Shown here in pieces: positions 15,724-24,517 of a stretch of DNA of 64,000 nucleotides; positions within the stretch are counted from its first letter, which is position 1, and every line of letters begins with the position of its first letter. This DNA comes from Bacillota bacterium (GTDB lineage Bacteria > Bacillota > Clostridia > Lachnospirales > Lachnospiraceae): NCBI GenBank assembly GCA_023414355.1, contig JAEZOB010000063.1, positions 1-64,000 of the forward strand, read 5' to 3'. The notes beneath the pieces were generated by a model, which had not been told where the DNA came from, searched no databases, and saw nothing but the letters and a program-made list of their open reading frames with translations. A program made the position numbers and the translations under genes.

Positions 15724-16338
15724 TTAACACTTATTACTGAAGTCTGCCGGAAATGCTAAATTGACTGCATAGAAGTTTCTTCCTTCAATCTCATCGGTAA
15801 TCATTCTTAAGGCTTCACCAAATCTCTGGAAATGCACGACCTCTCTTTCACGAAGGAACTTGATCGGGTCGCATACATCGTGGTCTGTGACCAGACGGAG
15901 AATATTGTCATAGGTGGTTCTTGCCTTCTGCTCTGCTGCCATATCCTCAACCAAATCTGTAATCGGATCTCCCTTGCTCTGGAAGAAACAGCTGTTAAAA
16001 GGAATACCGCCGGCTGACTGTGGCCATAAGCCGAGGGTATGGTCTACATAATACTTCTCGAAACCGCCCTCCATAATCTCTCCCGGAGTAAGGTTCTTGG
16101 TTAATTGATGAACAATGGCACTTACCATCTCCATATGAGCCAATTCCTCTGTACCGATGTCGGTCAATAAACCTGCTATTTTCCGGTTCGGCATGGTATA
16201 GCGTTGGGAAAGATAACGCATGGAGGCTGCCAGTTCACCATCAGGTCCACCAAACTGACTTATGATCACCTGCGCTAATCTAGGATTTCTTTCTGCAATA
16301 TTGACAGGATGCTGTAATCTCTTCTCATAACTCCACAT
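15724..16338 (-). CDS. cotJC: Spore coat protein CotJC (manganese-catalase family)
   Basis: A 204-residue protein homologous to CotJC, with the ferritin-like Mn-catalase fold: DIGTEELAHMEMV around residue 60, a later EQKARTTYD and REREVVHFQRFGEAL supplying the second Glu/His pair. The diiron/dimanganese ligand pattern (E..H and E..H) is retained, so catalase-like activity is possible. CotJC is incorporated in the coat or inner layers of endospores. It ends the cotJA-cotJB-cotJC operon, starting 3 bases after cotJB. GAAGGAAGG supplies the ribosome site. Confidence 0.93.
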   Translation of the reverse strand: MWSYEKRLQHPVNIAERNPRLAQVIISQFGGPDGELAASMRYLSQRYTMPNRKIAGLLTDIGTEELAHMEMVSAIVHQLTKNLTPGEIMEGGFEKYYVDHTLGLWPQSAGGIPFNSCFFQSKGDPITDLVEDMAAEQKARTTYDNILRLVTDHDVCDPIKFLREREVVHFQRFGEALRMITDEIEGRNFYAVNLAFPADFSNKC

Positions 16339-16341
16339 ACA

Positions 16342-16599
16342 CTAGCACCTTCCTTCCCAAGGCCAGGGATCTTCAGTCCATGCCCATCTATCGTCGCCCT
16401 CTACATGATATGACTCAATCGGACCATAGCATCTTGTATATTCATGAACGGCTTCATTTCTTACCTTAGATACCTTGTTCCAATATTCCAGGGCTGCTCT
16501 GTCGGTTGGATGTGTATCCAGGAAAAGTCTCAGTTCATCACAGACAAAGCTGGTAGCCTCAATACAGGCAAATAATTTTTCTCTGTTATTACCGTCCAT
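16342..16599 (-). CDS. cotJB: Spore coat protein CotJB
   Basis: An 85-residue CotJB homologue. Typical features are REKLFACIEATSF, LDTHPTDRAALEYWN and the C-terminal YGPIE followed by an acidic/Trp-rich tail (WAWTEDPWPWEG). I place the start at 16599, one base after the cotJA stop and behind a GGGG purine run. The ATG at 16620 would overlap cotJA by 20 bases and has no ribosome site. Its molecular role in the coat is not known beyond being needed with CotJC. Confidence 0.88.
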   Translation of the reverse strand: MDGNNREKLFACIEATSFVCDELRLFLDTHPTDRAALEYWNKVSKVRNEAVHEYTRCYGPIESYHVEGDDRWAWTEDPWPWEGRC

Positions 16600-16600
16600 C

Positions 16601-16891
16601 CTATTTACATCCCCTTCCATACCAATCTAGATCAAGCTCCTTAAAAAGTGTTCCGTTCGCCAAAGCTACAAATTCATTCTCATATAAATTCCTGAAGCAC
16701 TGCCAGGGAACATAGCACATAGCAAGCGGAAAACGGTCAATATCCTCATATTTTTCTCTTTCGCATGAATCCTCCGGGGTATATCCGCAGACAACGTCTT
16801 GACACACCGGCTCCGGTGTCCTGTATGGTGAAGCGCCACGGTTATAGCCGTTGTCTCTTCCCATCATACCGCGATACATCCGTCTATCCAT
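16601..16891 (-). CDS. cotJA: Spore coat associated protein CotJA
   Basis: A 96-residue CotJA homologue: a basic N-terminus (MDRRMYRGMMGRDN), then the family core FPLAMCYVPWQCFRNLYE and GTLFKELDLDWYG. First gene of the cotJ operon. AAAGGAGAG lies 7 bases before the ATG at 16891; an upstream in-frame start (16930) has no ribosome site. Expression is expected in the mother cell under SigE/SigK, as in relatives, but I could only find a partial -10 match and do not call a promoter. Confidence 0.9.
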   Translation of the reverse strand: MDRRMYRGMMGRDNGYNRGASPYRTPEPVCQDVVCGYTPEDSCEREKYEDIDRFPLAMCYVPWQCFRNLYENEFVALANGTLFKELDLDWYGRGCK

Positions 16892-17034
16892 AAAACTGTC
16901 TCTCCTTTCGAATACATCAATAAACAGCAAGCAACATGCTTACTAATTATTGTTCTATACATAGTATGAAGAAAGGACAATTCTGTGCCTGTATCTGCTC
17001 GTAGAATGATAAGTAAGATAAATCCCGTAAATCA

Positions 17035-17063
17035 TTGACAATGCTACCTTTATACTATATATT
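17035..17063 (+). promoter_or_regulatory. Promoter of the lipid kinase-VanZ operon
   Basis: Consensus TTGACA (17035-17040), 17-base spacer, TATATT (17058-17063), about 57 bases before the start codon at 17120. Confidence 0.7.
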
Positions 17064-17119
17064 TGACTTATACTGGCATGGTCATTTATGGGATTAGACC
17101 GCAGAAGGAGAAGCGTATT

Positions 17120-18046
17120 ATGTATCATTTTATCATAAACCCCAAGTCCAGCTCCGGCAGGGGAATCCGTTTTTGGTGGGTTGTTAAGGATGAACTCGAG
17201 AAACAAAAAGTAGAATATAAAGCAGTCTTTACCGAATACTCCGGTCATGCTACCGAATTAGCAAAGACAATATGCAGTGAGAATCCCGGTATCAAGAATA
17301 TCGTCATCCTCGGTGGTGATGGAACCGTTAATGAGGTGATCAATGGTATCGATCACTATGACGAGGTTTTGCTTGGTTATATTCCTTCCGGCTCCAGCAA
17401 TGATCTTGCTAGAAGCCTGAATATTCCTAAGGAGCCTACGGAAGCATTATCTCATATTCTGAACCCGACAAAGTTTAAGTACCTCGACCACGGATGCATC
17501 ACTTTTCCCGATAAATTACATGCACCAAGAAAATTCACCTGTTCCAGCGGTATGGGTTATGATGCCAGTGTTTGCTACGAGGTTCAGGAGTCTCCGCTTA
17601 AGAAGAGTCTGAACCGATTCGGTGCAGGGAAGTTTGTATATATCGCCATCGCGATAAAACAGGTAATCAGTGCTCCTAATATGTCTGCCACAATTACTGT
17701 GGACGGTGTAGAAAAAGGCACTTATCATAATGTCTTATTGGTGTCCAATATGATTCATAAATTCGAAGGCGGCGGACTCTATATGGCTCCTCATGCCGAT
17801 CCTACGGATGGTAAACTGAGCATTACAATGGTCCATGGATTGAGTAAAGCGAAGATTTTTCTTCTCCTGCCGACTATTTTCACCGGAAAGCATATTAAAT
17901 ATAAGGGCGTGGAGACCTTCCATTGCCAGGAGATTGAGATACAGACAGATATGGATACGGCGGTTCATACAGATGGCGAAATTCCGGCATTATGCTCTCA
18001 CATTAAAGTCAACTGTATTCCCGGAAAGATACGAATGATTTTATAA
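17120..18046 (+). CDS. Diacylglycerol kinase family lipid kinase
   Basis: A 308-residue DagK/YegS/sphingosine-kinase-type enzyme. Visible motifs are INPKSSSGRG (7-15 region), the nucleotide-binding LGGDGTVNEVING, and GYIPSGSSNDLARSL. The C-terminal beta-domain includes VSNMIHKFEGGGLYMAPHADPTDG. Such enzymes phosphorylate diacylglycerol or a related membrane lipid. Start chosen at 17120, behind AAGGAG; the frame is open 19 codons upstream without a ribosome site. It is followed 18 bases later by a VanZ-like gene, so they form an operon. Confidence 0.9.
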   Translation: MYHFIINPKSSSGRGIRFWWVVKDELEKQKVEYKAVFTEYSGHATELAKTICSENPGIKNIVILGGDGTVNEVINGIDHYDEVLLGYIPSGSSNDLARSLNIPKEPTEALSHILNPTKFKYLDHGCITFPDKLHAPRKFTCSSGMGYDASVCYEVQESPLKKSLNRFGAGKFVYIAIAIKQVISAPNMSATITVDGVEKGTYHNVLLVSNMIHKFEGGGLYMAPHADPTDGKLSITMVHGLSKAKIFLLLPTIFTGKHIKYKGVETFHCQEIEIQTDMDTAVHTDGEIPALCSHIKVNCIPGKIRMIL

Positions 18047-18064
18047 CGAAAGTAGGCGTTTACG

Positions 18065-18946
18065 ATGCAACGACGGACGCAGGTCCAGGCTTCTTCCTTA
18101 ATCATTTTATTAAGTATCATCACAATCATTGTTCAGTTTGCAGTGTACTACTTTTTTTCAGCTTTTTATATAATCTGGGGTGTTTCGATCCTGATGTGCA
18201 TCTTAAGTTGCCACATTCTTCAGGAACAGACCTCCTCCTATGAGGCTTGCTTTAATTATTCCGTCCTGATCTTATTCATCAGCGCGGTAATCACTTTGTT
18301 ATCCTTCCTTGGAAGAGGGGAATCCTTCCTACCCTATTCCGGAGGAATGCTTGGTATCCTATTAATCAATTGGTTGATACCCTGCATCCATTGTTTCCTG
18401 CGAAATATGCTTGACTACAGTACAAGGTTCGAGGATTACCGTACCTTCTACAGAAACGACAGTATTCTATTCTTTATCATCTATATCGGAATCCTGCTTT
18501 ATGGTTCCTTCGCCAAAACAGCTTTCCCTTGGGCATATACCGGGAGCCTGAATTATGCTAATATTCTCCCTTTTGAAGCTATCACGATTCAAATCGAAGA
18601 TTATCTTTATGGTCTGTTGCCCCTGAGCGATATCATAGTGTATCTTGCCTGTAGAATTTTCCTTTATGTGCCCTATGGCTACCAGATGACTTTCCTTCTT
18701 CGTAAACAGGGAAAACTGATACGGCTTACCGCACTACTGATTCTGCCCTTCCTGATCGAGATATTCCAATATATCTTAATACCCGGTCGCTTCGATATCG
18801 ATGACATCATTTATGCACTGATCGGTGGTATTTTAGGTTCCTTATTGTTTTACCTATGCAATCTGATCGTCAGAGTCATAACCGGAAGGGATTTTCTTTC
18901 CCGTGATAACGATTACCCGTTCTCAAACAACAAAATTCATTTCTAA
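18065..18946 (+). CDS. VanZ family membrane protein
   Basis: A 293-residue membrane protein with about seven hydrophobic segments. The C-terminal half has the VanZ signature pattern: NYANILPFEAI, then VPYGYQMTFLL, FLIEIFQYILIPGRFDIDDIIYAL and a final GG/GxxxG helix. VanZ proteins contribute to low-level teicoplanin resistance in some hosts, but most family members have no known function. The N-terminal 110 residues are an additional hydrophobic extension. It follows the lipid kinase, hinting at a link to envelope lipids. Confidence 0.85.
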   Translation: MQRRTQVQASSLIILLSIITIIVQFAVYYFFSAFYIIWGVSILMCILSCHILQEQTSSYEACFNYSVLILFISAVITLLSFLGRGESFLPYSGGMLGILLINWLIPCIHCFLRNMLDYSTRFEDYRTFYRNDSILFFIIYIGILLYGSFAKTAFPWAYTGSLNYANILPFEAITIQIEDYLYGLLPLSDIIVYLACRIFLYVPYGYQMTFLLRKQGKLIRLTALLILPFLIEIFQYILIPGRFDIDDIIYALIGGILGSLLFYLCNLIVRVITGRDFLSRDNDYPFSNNKIHF

Positions 18947-18957
18947 TTAATACATAT

Positions 18958-19185
18958 AAAAGAAGAGGCTGTTTCAAAATAGTAATCATATAGAAAGTGA
19001 AAGGACTAGCATTCCCGTAATGCACTCTTTGGTAGACGCACTGCTGAATTTATGTGTGACAAGCGAACATTTATGTACGATTGTCGCATAAAAATTCAGT
19101 AGTGTGTCTCCCGACGAGTGTGTGAGGGAAGCTAGTTCTTTTACATTCTATATATTACTGTTCTTTTGAAACAACCTCTTCTTTT
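18958..19185. repeat. 228-bp MITE-like hairpin element overlapping a gene end
   Basis: An imperfect palindrome with arms of roughly 105 bp. The left end AAAAGAAGAGGCTGTTTCAA matches the complement of the right end with one change, and similarity continues inward through GTAAT.ATATAGAA, GGACTAGC, ATTCCC and CTGCTGAATTTAT blocks. An 18-base centre remains. The right arm runs into the 3' end of the helicase gene (stop at 19155), providing its last ten codons. No target-site duplication is evident. Confidence 0.85.
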
Positions 19186-21587
19186 ACACTGTTCCAGAAT
19201 TCTTCCAAGCTTCCCTTCATTGTGCTGCAATTCACGGTTACATTCGGGAACCATTCTCTGGGGAACAGGTTGTAATATTGCTTTTGTGTGAAGCGCTCGT
19301 CCAGCAGCAAGATAGCTCCTTTATCTTCCTTGGTCCTTATGACTCGTCCCGCGGATTGCAACACCTTATTCATCCCGGAATACAGATAGGCATAATCAAA
19401 ACCGCTGTTGTTCTTCTCATCAAAATAACCCCGGAATAATTCTCTCTCATTGCATACCATCGGAAGCCCTGTGCCTACGATGATAGCCCCGATCAACCGA
19501 TCATTCTTTAAATCGATTCCTTCGCTGAAAATCCCTCCCATGACACAGAAGCCGATGCGGCTGTTCACGGGATCATCGACAAAGGCTTCCAGAAACTGCT
19601 CCTTCTCTTCTTCTGACATGCCCGTGCTTTGTACCACAAGGCCCTCAAGTTCCTCTCCGCCGAGCTCTGCAATAGCCTGAAGCAGCTGGTAAGAGGGAAA
19701 GAAGACCATATAATTACCCGTTCGAACACTTGTAAAATCCTTTATATAGTCAAGGATCCTTCTATATTCCCGTTCATTTCTTCTGGTATATTTTGTGCTG
19801 ACATCATTACCGATCATGATCAGCCGGTTCTCCGGAAGGAAGGAGGAGGGAGCATAAACAGCATAATCCTCTTTTCCTCCACCAAGCTGCTCCATATAAT
19901 AACTGATCGGGAGTAATGTTGCTGAAAACAGAACCGCGCTTCTGCCACGGTTCATACAAGTTAACAGGTTTTTGGACGGATCCATACATTGAAGCTTAAG
20001 CCGAAAGCGATCCTCTTCATAATCAGCGTAAATGGTATAATTATCATCATGGATCTCGTACATGCTTAAGAAATGTCTGATTTCTAAAAACAGTCCGACA
20101 ATCTCCTCTTTCCCTTCATTTATAAAACCTTCTTGTAAAAAAATTTCATACTCTGTCATCAGGCTCATCAGGTGCATACAGAATCCATCCACATTATCCA
20201 GAACTTCGAATTCATCGCATTCCCTCTTCAGCTTCAGAAGATCATTGTTACAGGTCTCTAAAAGTCTGGTAAGCTTAGCACTCTTATCCTTAACCAGCCT
20301 TTTTACCTCGAGAAAATCATCTTTATATAGAATAGCACTATACATCTCTCTGGCACGATCCACCAGATTATGTGCCTCATCAACCAAAAATACGTAATCA
20401 TTCTGCTTCTCATTGGCAAAGAAACGTCGTAAGTAGACATTGGGATCAAACACATAATTATAATCACAGATGATGGCATCAGCCCATAATGTGACATCCA
20501 GTCCCATCTCAAAAGGACAGACACAATGCTTTTCTGCATATGCGGAAATATCCTCTCTGGAGATATCATTCTCATGCGTCAGCAGATCATACACTGCATC
20601 ATTGACCCGGTCAAAATATCCCTTTGCTCTGGGACAGGCTCCCGGGTTACAATCCGGTTTATCTAAAATGCACACCTTTTCTTTCGCCGTAACCGTCACC
20701 ACCTTAAGATGGAGACCGTTGTCGCCCAGAATACGGAAGGTATCCTCTGCAACTGTTCTTGTAATCGTCTTGGCTGTCAGATAGAAGATCTTCTCCGTCA
20801 GACCCTCTCCCATCGCTTTCACGGAGGGAAATACTGTGGAGATAGTCTTTCCGACACCGGTCGGAGCTTCAATGAAAAGCTTCTTCTTGCGCAGAATGGT
20901 CTTATATACACCCGTGACCAAATCCTTTTGTCCATCTCTGTATAAAAAAGGAAAATCCATCGACTTGATCGCCTTGTTTCGCTTCTCTGTCCACTTGATC
21001 TGCCAGACAGCCCACTTAGCATACTCCTCTACCAGCCAGTCAAACCAGGTACGAAGCTCTTCGATTGTCAGAGTTTCTTCAAAATATCTTATATTCTCAG
21101 TTTCCAGATTGCAATAAGTCAGCCTGACGCCAATCCGGCTATGCTCATTTTTTGTGGCATAAATATAGGCATAGCACATCGCTTGCGCCCGATGTACTCC
21201 GATCGGTGCTGCAAGATGAGACAATTCCATATAGACCCCTTTTATTTCATCTATGATAACCTCAGGCGGATTTGCTTCCTCTTCTTCAAAGATCAGAACT
21301 GAGAAATCCTCCTTAATCGTATTATTATTGATAATCCCATCTGCTCTTCCCTCTATGGTAAGTTCGAAATCAATTCCGTCTCTGGTGACCGGAACCGTAA
21401 TAGAAAGCGGAACTTCTGCAGTATAATTTGCACCCATCTGTTTCTGAAGCTTGCGGTGAAGTCTGCTACCGGCCTGCATGGCGTCCGCCTCACTTCGTGT
21501 CTTTGTATTATCAAGGTCCCCGGAGCATAGTATGAACTCTACAAGATTTCTTACAGATATCCTTATGTTTCTCATCTCTTCCGACAT
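19155..21587 (-). CDS. Nuclease-helicase fusion: PD-(D/E)XK domain with XPD/DinG-type iron-sulfur helicase
   Basis: An 810-residue protein. The N-terminal part looks like a PD-(D/E)XK nuclease: GRADG at 80-84, IIDEIKG at 111-117 and a downstream QAMCYAY. The remainder is a superfamily 2 XPD/DinG-type helicase: Walker A APTGVGKT at 241-248, cysteines C306, C313, C318 and C355/C357 placed to ligate a 4Fe-4S cluster, DEAH at 403-406, and C-terminal motifs including GGIFSEGIDL and QSAGRVIRT. It likely acts in DNA repair as a 5'-3' helicase coupled to a nuclease. AAGGAG precedes the ATG. The last ten residues are encoded by a hairpin element. Confidence 0.87.
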   Translation of the reverse strand: MSEEMRNIRISVRNLVEFILCSGDLDNTKTRSEADAMQAGSRLHRKLQKQMGANYTAEVPLSITVPVTRDGIDFELTIEGRADGIINNNTIKEDFSVLIFEEEEANPPEVIIDEIKGVYMELSHLAAPIGVHRAQAMCYAYIYATKNEHSRIGVRLTYCNLETENIRYFEETLTIEELRTWFDWLVEEYAKWAVWQIKWTEKRNKAIKSMDFPFLYRDGQKDLVTGVYKTILRKKKLFIEAPTGVGKTISTVFPSVKAMGEGLTEKIFYLTAKTITRTVAEDTFRILGDNGLHLKVVTVTAKEKVCILDKPDCNPGACPRAKGYFDRVNDAVYDLLTHENDISREDISAYAEKHCVCPFEMGLDVTLWADAIICDYNYVFDPNVYLRRFFANEKQNDYVFLVDEAHNLVDRAREMYSAILYKDDFLEVKRLVKDKSAKLTRLLETCNNDLLKLKRECDEFEVLDNVDGFCMHLMSLMTEYEIFLQEGFINEGKEEIVGLFLEIRHFLSMYEIHDDNYTIYADYEEDRFRLKLQCMDPSKNLLTCMNRGRSAVLFSATLLPISYYMEQLGGGKEDYAVYAPSSFLPENRLIMIGNDVSTKYTRRNEREYRRILDYIKDFTSVRTGNYMVFFPSYQLLQAIAELGGEELEGLVVQSTGMSEEEKEQFLEAFVDDPVNSRIGFCVMGGIFSEGIDLKNDRLIGAIIVGTGLPMVCNERELFRGYFDEKNNSGFDYAYLYSGMNKVLQSAGRVIRTKEDKGAILLLDERFTQKQYYNLFPREWFPNVTVNCSTMKGSLEEFWNSVKEEVVSKEQ

Positions 21588-21676
21588 ATCTACAGCTCCT
21601 TCCCCAATAACATCTTAGAAAAAACAGGTGTCTGCTCAAACCGACAACAGGTCTCTACACAGATTGAACGCTTTTT

Positions 21677-21705
21677 ATTATATCATAGTTGTCAGCCAGT
21701 GCCAA
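21677..21705 (-). promoter_or_regulatory. Promoter of the nuclease-helicase gene
   Basis: Minus strand TTGGCA (21700-21705), 17-base spacer, TATAAT (21677-21682) preceded by TGA, an extended -10. The leader is about 83 bases. Confidence 0.65.
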
Positions 21706-21771
21706 GGAAATCAAAACATTTGTTTGATTTATGAAATTCTTTATTTATCTTCCATAAATATGTTTTTATAC

Positions 21772-21831
21772 TTGCATTTTTTACCTCAATCTGGTACATT
21801 CTACTTATATTCTTACGGTATTTTCCGTAAG
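21772..21831 (+). promoter_or_regulatory. Promoter and leader hairpin of the DUF1292 gene
   Basis: TTGCAT (21772-21777), 17-base spacer, TACATT (21795-21800) with TGG before it. A 7-bp hairpin CTTACGG/CCGTAAG (21812-21818 with 21825-21831) lies at the start of the leader. The rest of this divergent 306-base gap shows nothing else. Confidence 0.55.
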
Positions 21832-21893
21832 GATTTCGAGATGGATTGCAACCCAATTCACTTGTTCATTAACTTAAAAAGTGAGGTAGTATT

Positions 21894-22250
21894 ATGAGTG
21901 GACACAATCACGGAGATGGCTGCGGCTGCGGTCATGATCATGAACACGAGCACGATACAATAACATTATCATTGGATGACGGTACCGAATTAAACTGCGT
22001 CGTATTGGACATTTTCACAGTAGATGACAAGGAATATATCGCATTACAGCCGGAAGAGGGCGAGGAAGAAGACGATAACGTATTCTTATATCGTTTCATT
22101 CAGGAAGGCGATGATGATCCGCAGTTACTTAATATCGATGATGATGACGAATTTGAAGCAGTAGCGGATGCTTTCGAAGAACTGTTGGACGCTCAGGAAT
22201 ATGATGAGATGTTTGACGAAGAGGATGAAGCATCAGAGGACGAAGAATAA
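21894..22250 (+). CDS. DUF1292 (YrzB-like) acidic protein with a His/Cys-rich N-terminus
   Basis: A 118-residue protein. Residues 25-85 form the DUF1292 domain (LSLDDGTELNCVVLDIFTVDDKEYIAL, then FLYRF), found across Firmicutes next to yrrK/yrvF in many genomes and of unknown function. Here the N-terminus is GHNHGDGCGCGHDHEHEHD, a stretch that could bind metal ions, and the C-terminus is strongly acidic (EDEASEDEE). The ribosome site GTGAGG lies 8 bases before the ATG. It stands alone between two divergent or convergent helicase genes. Confidence 0.87.
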   Translation: MSGHNHGDGCGCGHDHEHEHDTITLSLDDGTELNCVVLDIFTVDDKEYIALQPEEGEEEDDNVFLYRFIQEGDDDPQLLNIDDDDEFEAVADAFEELLDAQEYDEMFDEEDEASEDEE

Positions 22251-22289
22251 TTAAAGTTAAGATTACACCTATATAAGGTGAACTAATCG

Positions 22290-22334
22290 AAGAGCAGTTA
22301 CAAAGCATATATCATGTGTTTTGTAACTGCTCTT
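22290..22334. terminator. 15-bp perfect hairpin between DUF1292 and uvrD-like genes
   Basis: AAGAGCAGTTACAAA (22290-22304) pairs perfectly with 22320-22334. It shares a CTGTT/AACTG-type core with other intergenic hairpins of this window. The following 120 bases to the uvrD-like stop show only weak inverted repeats. Confidence 0.65.
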
Positions 22335-22453
22335 ATCTTATGTTGTTTATGACTAAGTGAGAAGCACTCAGCTCATATAGCTTAAGAAGAACAAGGAGTG
22401 AGCACCCTTGTGCGAACTTCGCAGTTCTTCCATAGTGTGAAGATGCTCTTCCT

Positions 22454-24292
22454 TCACATTTCCCTCTCAATCTCATCCATAAAACGAGATCGTGGCAAGG
22501 TCTTATTATAGCGCTCCTTAGAACTGAAGATATACAGTTGATTCATTGCCCGTGTCATAGCGACATAGAAGAGCCTTCTCTCCTCCTCGATATCTGCTTC
22601 AAGGATCGCCTTTTTATGCGGGGTGATTCCTTCATTCGCATCAGGTATGAATACAACTTCAAATTCCAGACCCTTTGCACTGTGCATCGTCACAATCTGC
22701 ACACTGTCCGTATGCTTCTCCCTGATCTCGGTTGCCTGTCTTCTTAACTCCTCCCGGTACTCCTCCATATGTGAGAGCCACTGGTCAAAGGTTGAAAAGC
22801 TCCGTGCACTCTCCTGCAGTTCATCCAGAATATCAAAAAGCTCTTCCGGCTTCATCCTGCGCTGAGAAGCATACTCCGTAAGATAATCTTCATACCCTAC
22901 TCCTCGTCGTATATAATTTACAGCAGCGTAGGGAGTCATCGAACCTAGAATCCCAAGATCATACTCCAGCTGTTCAAGGCGTTCCAGCATCCAGTTTTTA
23001 TCCTCATAGTAGGCTTTTACTTCATCGAAATCCACCTCAGGACTATCAAAGCACTCCCTACTCACATAACGTTTCGGACGATTGATAATCTGCAGATATA
23101 GGCTTCTCTGGGTCGCTCCTCTTCCCAACCTGATATAGGCGAGAATATCCGAGGTGATCCAATGATCGAATAGATTAGGCAGGTTATCCTTCATCCGAAA
23201 GGGAATGTTATACTCCATCAGCTTATGGAGAAGAGATCCTGAACCAAGATTAGTACGCACCAGAATCGCTATATGATCATAGGGTATTCCCTCCTTGGCC
23301 AACTGCAGTATTTCCTGAGCTATCCCTTGATTTTGAAGTGCCAGCGTATCATACTGCCTTAAGATAATTGGTTTCCCACCTTCTCTCACAGGTGCAGGTT
23401 TCTTACCAAATCTATGTATATTATATCCGATCAGACTTCCGGCCGCTTCAAGAATTGGACGAGTGCTTCGATAATTACTGCTTAAGGTAAGCTTTTGACA
23501 ATTCGGGTAGTCCACCGGGAAAGACAACATAATCTCCGGTTTTGCACCACGGAAGCGATAGATCGATTGATCATCATCCCCAACAATAAACAGATTATCC
23601 TGCGGTTTTGCCAGCATTCGGATAATTTCATACTGAACAAGGTTGATATCCTGAAACTCGTCGATCAAAATATATCGGTATCGGTTCTGCCACATTGTCA
23701 GAATGTCCTCCCGCTGTGAAAGCAGTTCATGACAGAGTACAAGCATGTCATCAAAATCAATCAGCTTTTCCCGTTCCAGAAACCTGGCATATTCATCATA
23801 AATTCTTCGAAACACCTCATCTGCACAATTTTGCGAGTAATAGTTGGAAAGCCCTATCCGACTTCCCTTAACCAGACTGATTTCAGAAAGCAGCTCCTGG
23901 ATGAATTCCTTCTCGTCCTCATACTCCAACCCATGCCGATGAATGATCTCCTTCATAGCCTGATAACGGACCTCATCCCGGATAATATTCGTTGCATTCA
24001 GATGATAGGCATGCTTCAATATGGTAAAGAACACTGCATGGAAGGTCCCAAAATTGACTCCTGACGATCCTTGCCCGCACATCGATTGGAAGCGTCCCTT
24101 CATTTCGAGAGCTGCTGCCTTAGTAAATGTAATGACCAGGATCTGCTCCTCCGGAATATGCTCCTGTTCGATCAGGTACTTCACCCTGCGGGTAATCACC
24201 ATGGTCTTACCGGAACCCGGCCCTGCCAGGACAAGCATTGGTCCTTCTTTATGGTAAACAGCCTGCTGCTGTATCTCATTCAGCTGAATCAT
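22454..24292 (-). CDS. UvrD/PcrA-like superfamily 1 DNA helicase
   Basis: A 612-residue ATP-dependent helicase. It shows the Q-motif LNEIQQQAV, Walker A AGPGSGKT (23-30), VITFTKAAALEM (motif Ia), ILIDEFQDINLVQYE (Walker B), GDDDQSIYRFRGA (motif III), SSNYRST (IV), TMHSAKGLEFEVVF (V) and EERRLFYVAMTRA (VI). At 612 residues it is shorter than PcrA (about 720), lacking much of the C-terminal region and part of the 2B insertion. It is probably an accessory repair helicase. AAAGGA supplies a ribosome site. Confidence 0.93.
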   Translation of the reverse strand: MIQLNEIQQQAVYHKEGPMLVLAGPGSGKTMVITRRVKYLIEQEHIPEEQILVITFTKAAALEMKGRFQSMCGQGSSGVNFGTFHAVFFTILKHAYHLNATNIIRDEVRYQAMKEIIHRHGLEYEDEKEFIQELLSEISLVKGSRIGLSNYYSQNCADEVFRRIYDEYARFLEREKLIDFDDMLVLCHELLSQREDILTMWQNRYRYILIDEFQDINLVQYEIIRMLAKPQDNLFIVGDDDQSIYRFRGAKPEIMLSFPVDYPNCQKLTLSSNYRSTRPILEAAGSLIGYNIHRFGKKPAPVREGGKPIILRQYDTLALQNQGIAQEILQLAKEGIPYDHIAILVRTNLGSGSLLHKLMEYNIPFRMKDNLPNLFDHWITSDILAYIRLGRGATQRSLYLQIINRPKRYVSRECFDSPEVDFDEVKAYYEDKNWMLERLEQLEYDLGILGSMTPYAAVNYIRRGVGYEDYLTEYASQRRMKPEELFDILDELQESARSFSTFDQWLSHMEEYREELRRQATEIREKHTDSVQIVTMHSAKGLEFEVVFIPDANEGITPHKKAILEADIEEERRLFYVAMTRAMNQLYIFSSKERYNKTLPRSRFMDEIEREM

Positions 24293-24472
24293 AAATGATT
24301 CCTTTCGTAAATTCTTTATTGGATTATTACCGGAGGTTTAAGACAACATGAATATTCTGATAAAATGAACATTTTGGAAAAATGAAAAACATAGAGATAG
24401 AGGAAGTATCCTCTGAGAATTGCAATGAACTTCGTTATCGAACCGGGCATCCGGATAGGAAATGTCGTTATC

Positions 24473-24514
24473 TTAACAGGACTGCTGCAAAGGTCTGCAA
24501 CAGCCCTGTGTTAA
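24473..24514 (-). terminator. Hairpin after gltX
   Basis: TTAACAGGACTGCTGCA (24473-24489) pairs with 24496-24514, allowing small bulges. It lies 3 bases after the gltX stop. There is no T tract. It carries the CTG(T)TGCA core seen in other hairpins of this window. The gap 24293-24472 shows nothing else. Confidence 0.6.
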
Positions 24515-24517
24515 CTG

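Noticed and set aside
16961..16968. CATACTAT upstream of cotJA as a SigE/SigK -10
   Set aside because: The -10 resemblance is partial and no matching -35 at the right distance is visible; too weak to call.
22335..22453. Weak inverted repeats downstream of the uvrD-like gene
   Set aside because: Short imperfect pairs without a clear stem or repeat elsewhere.
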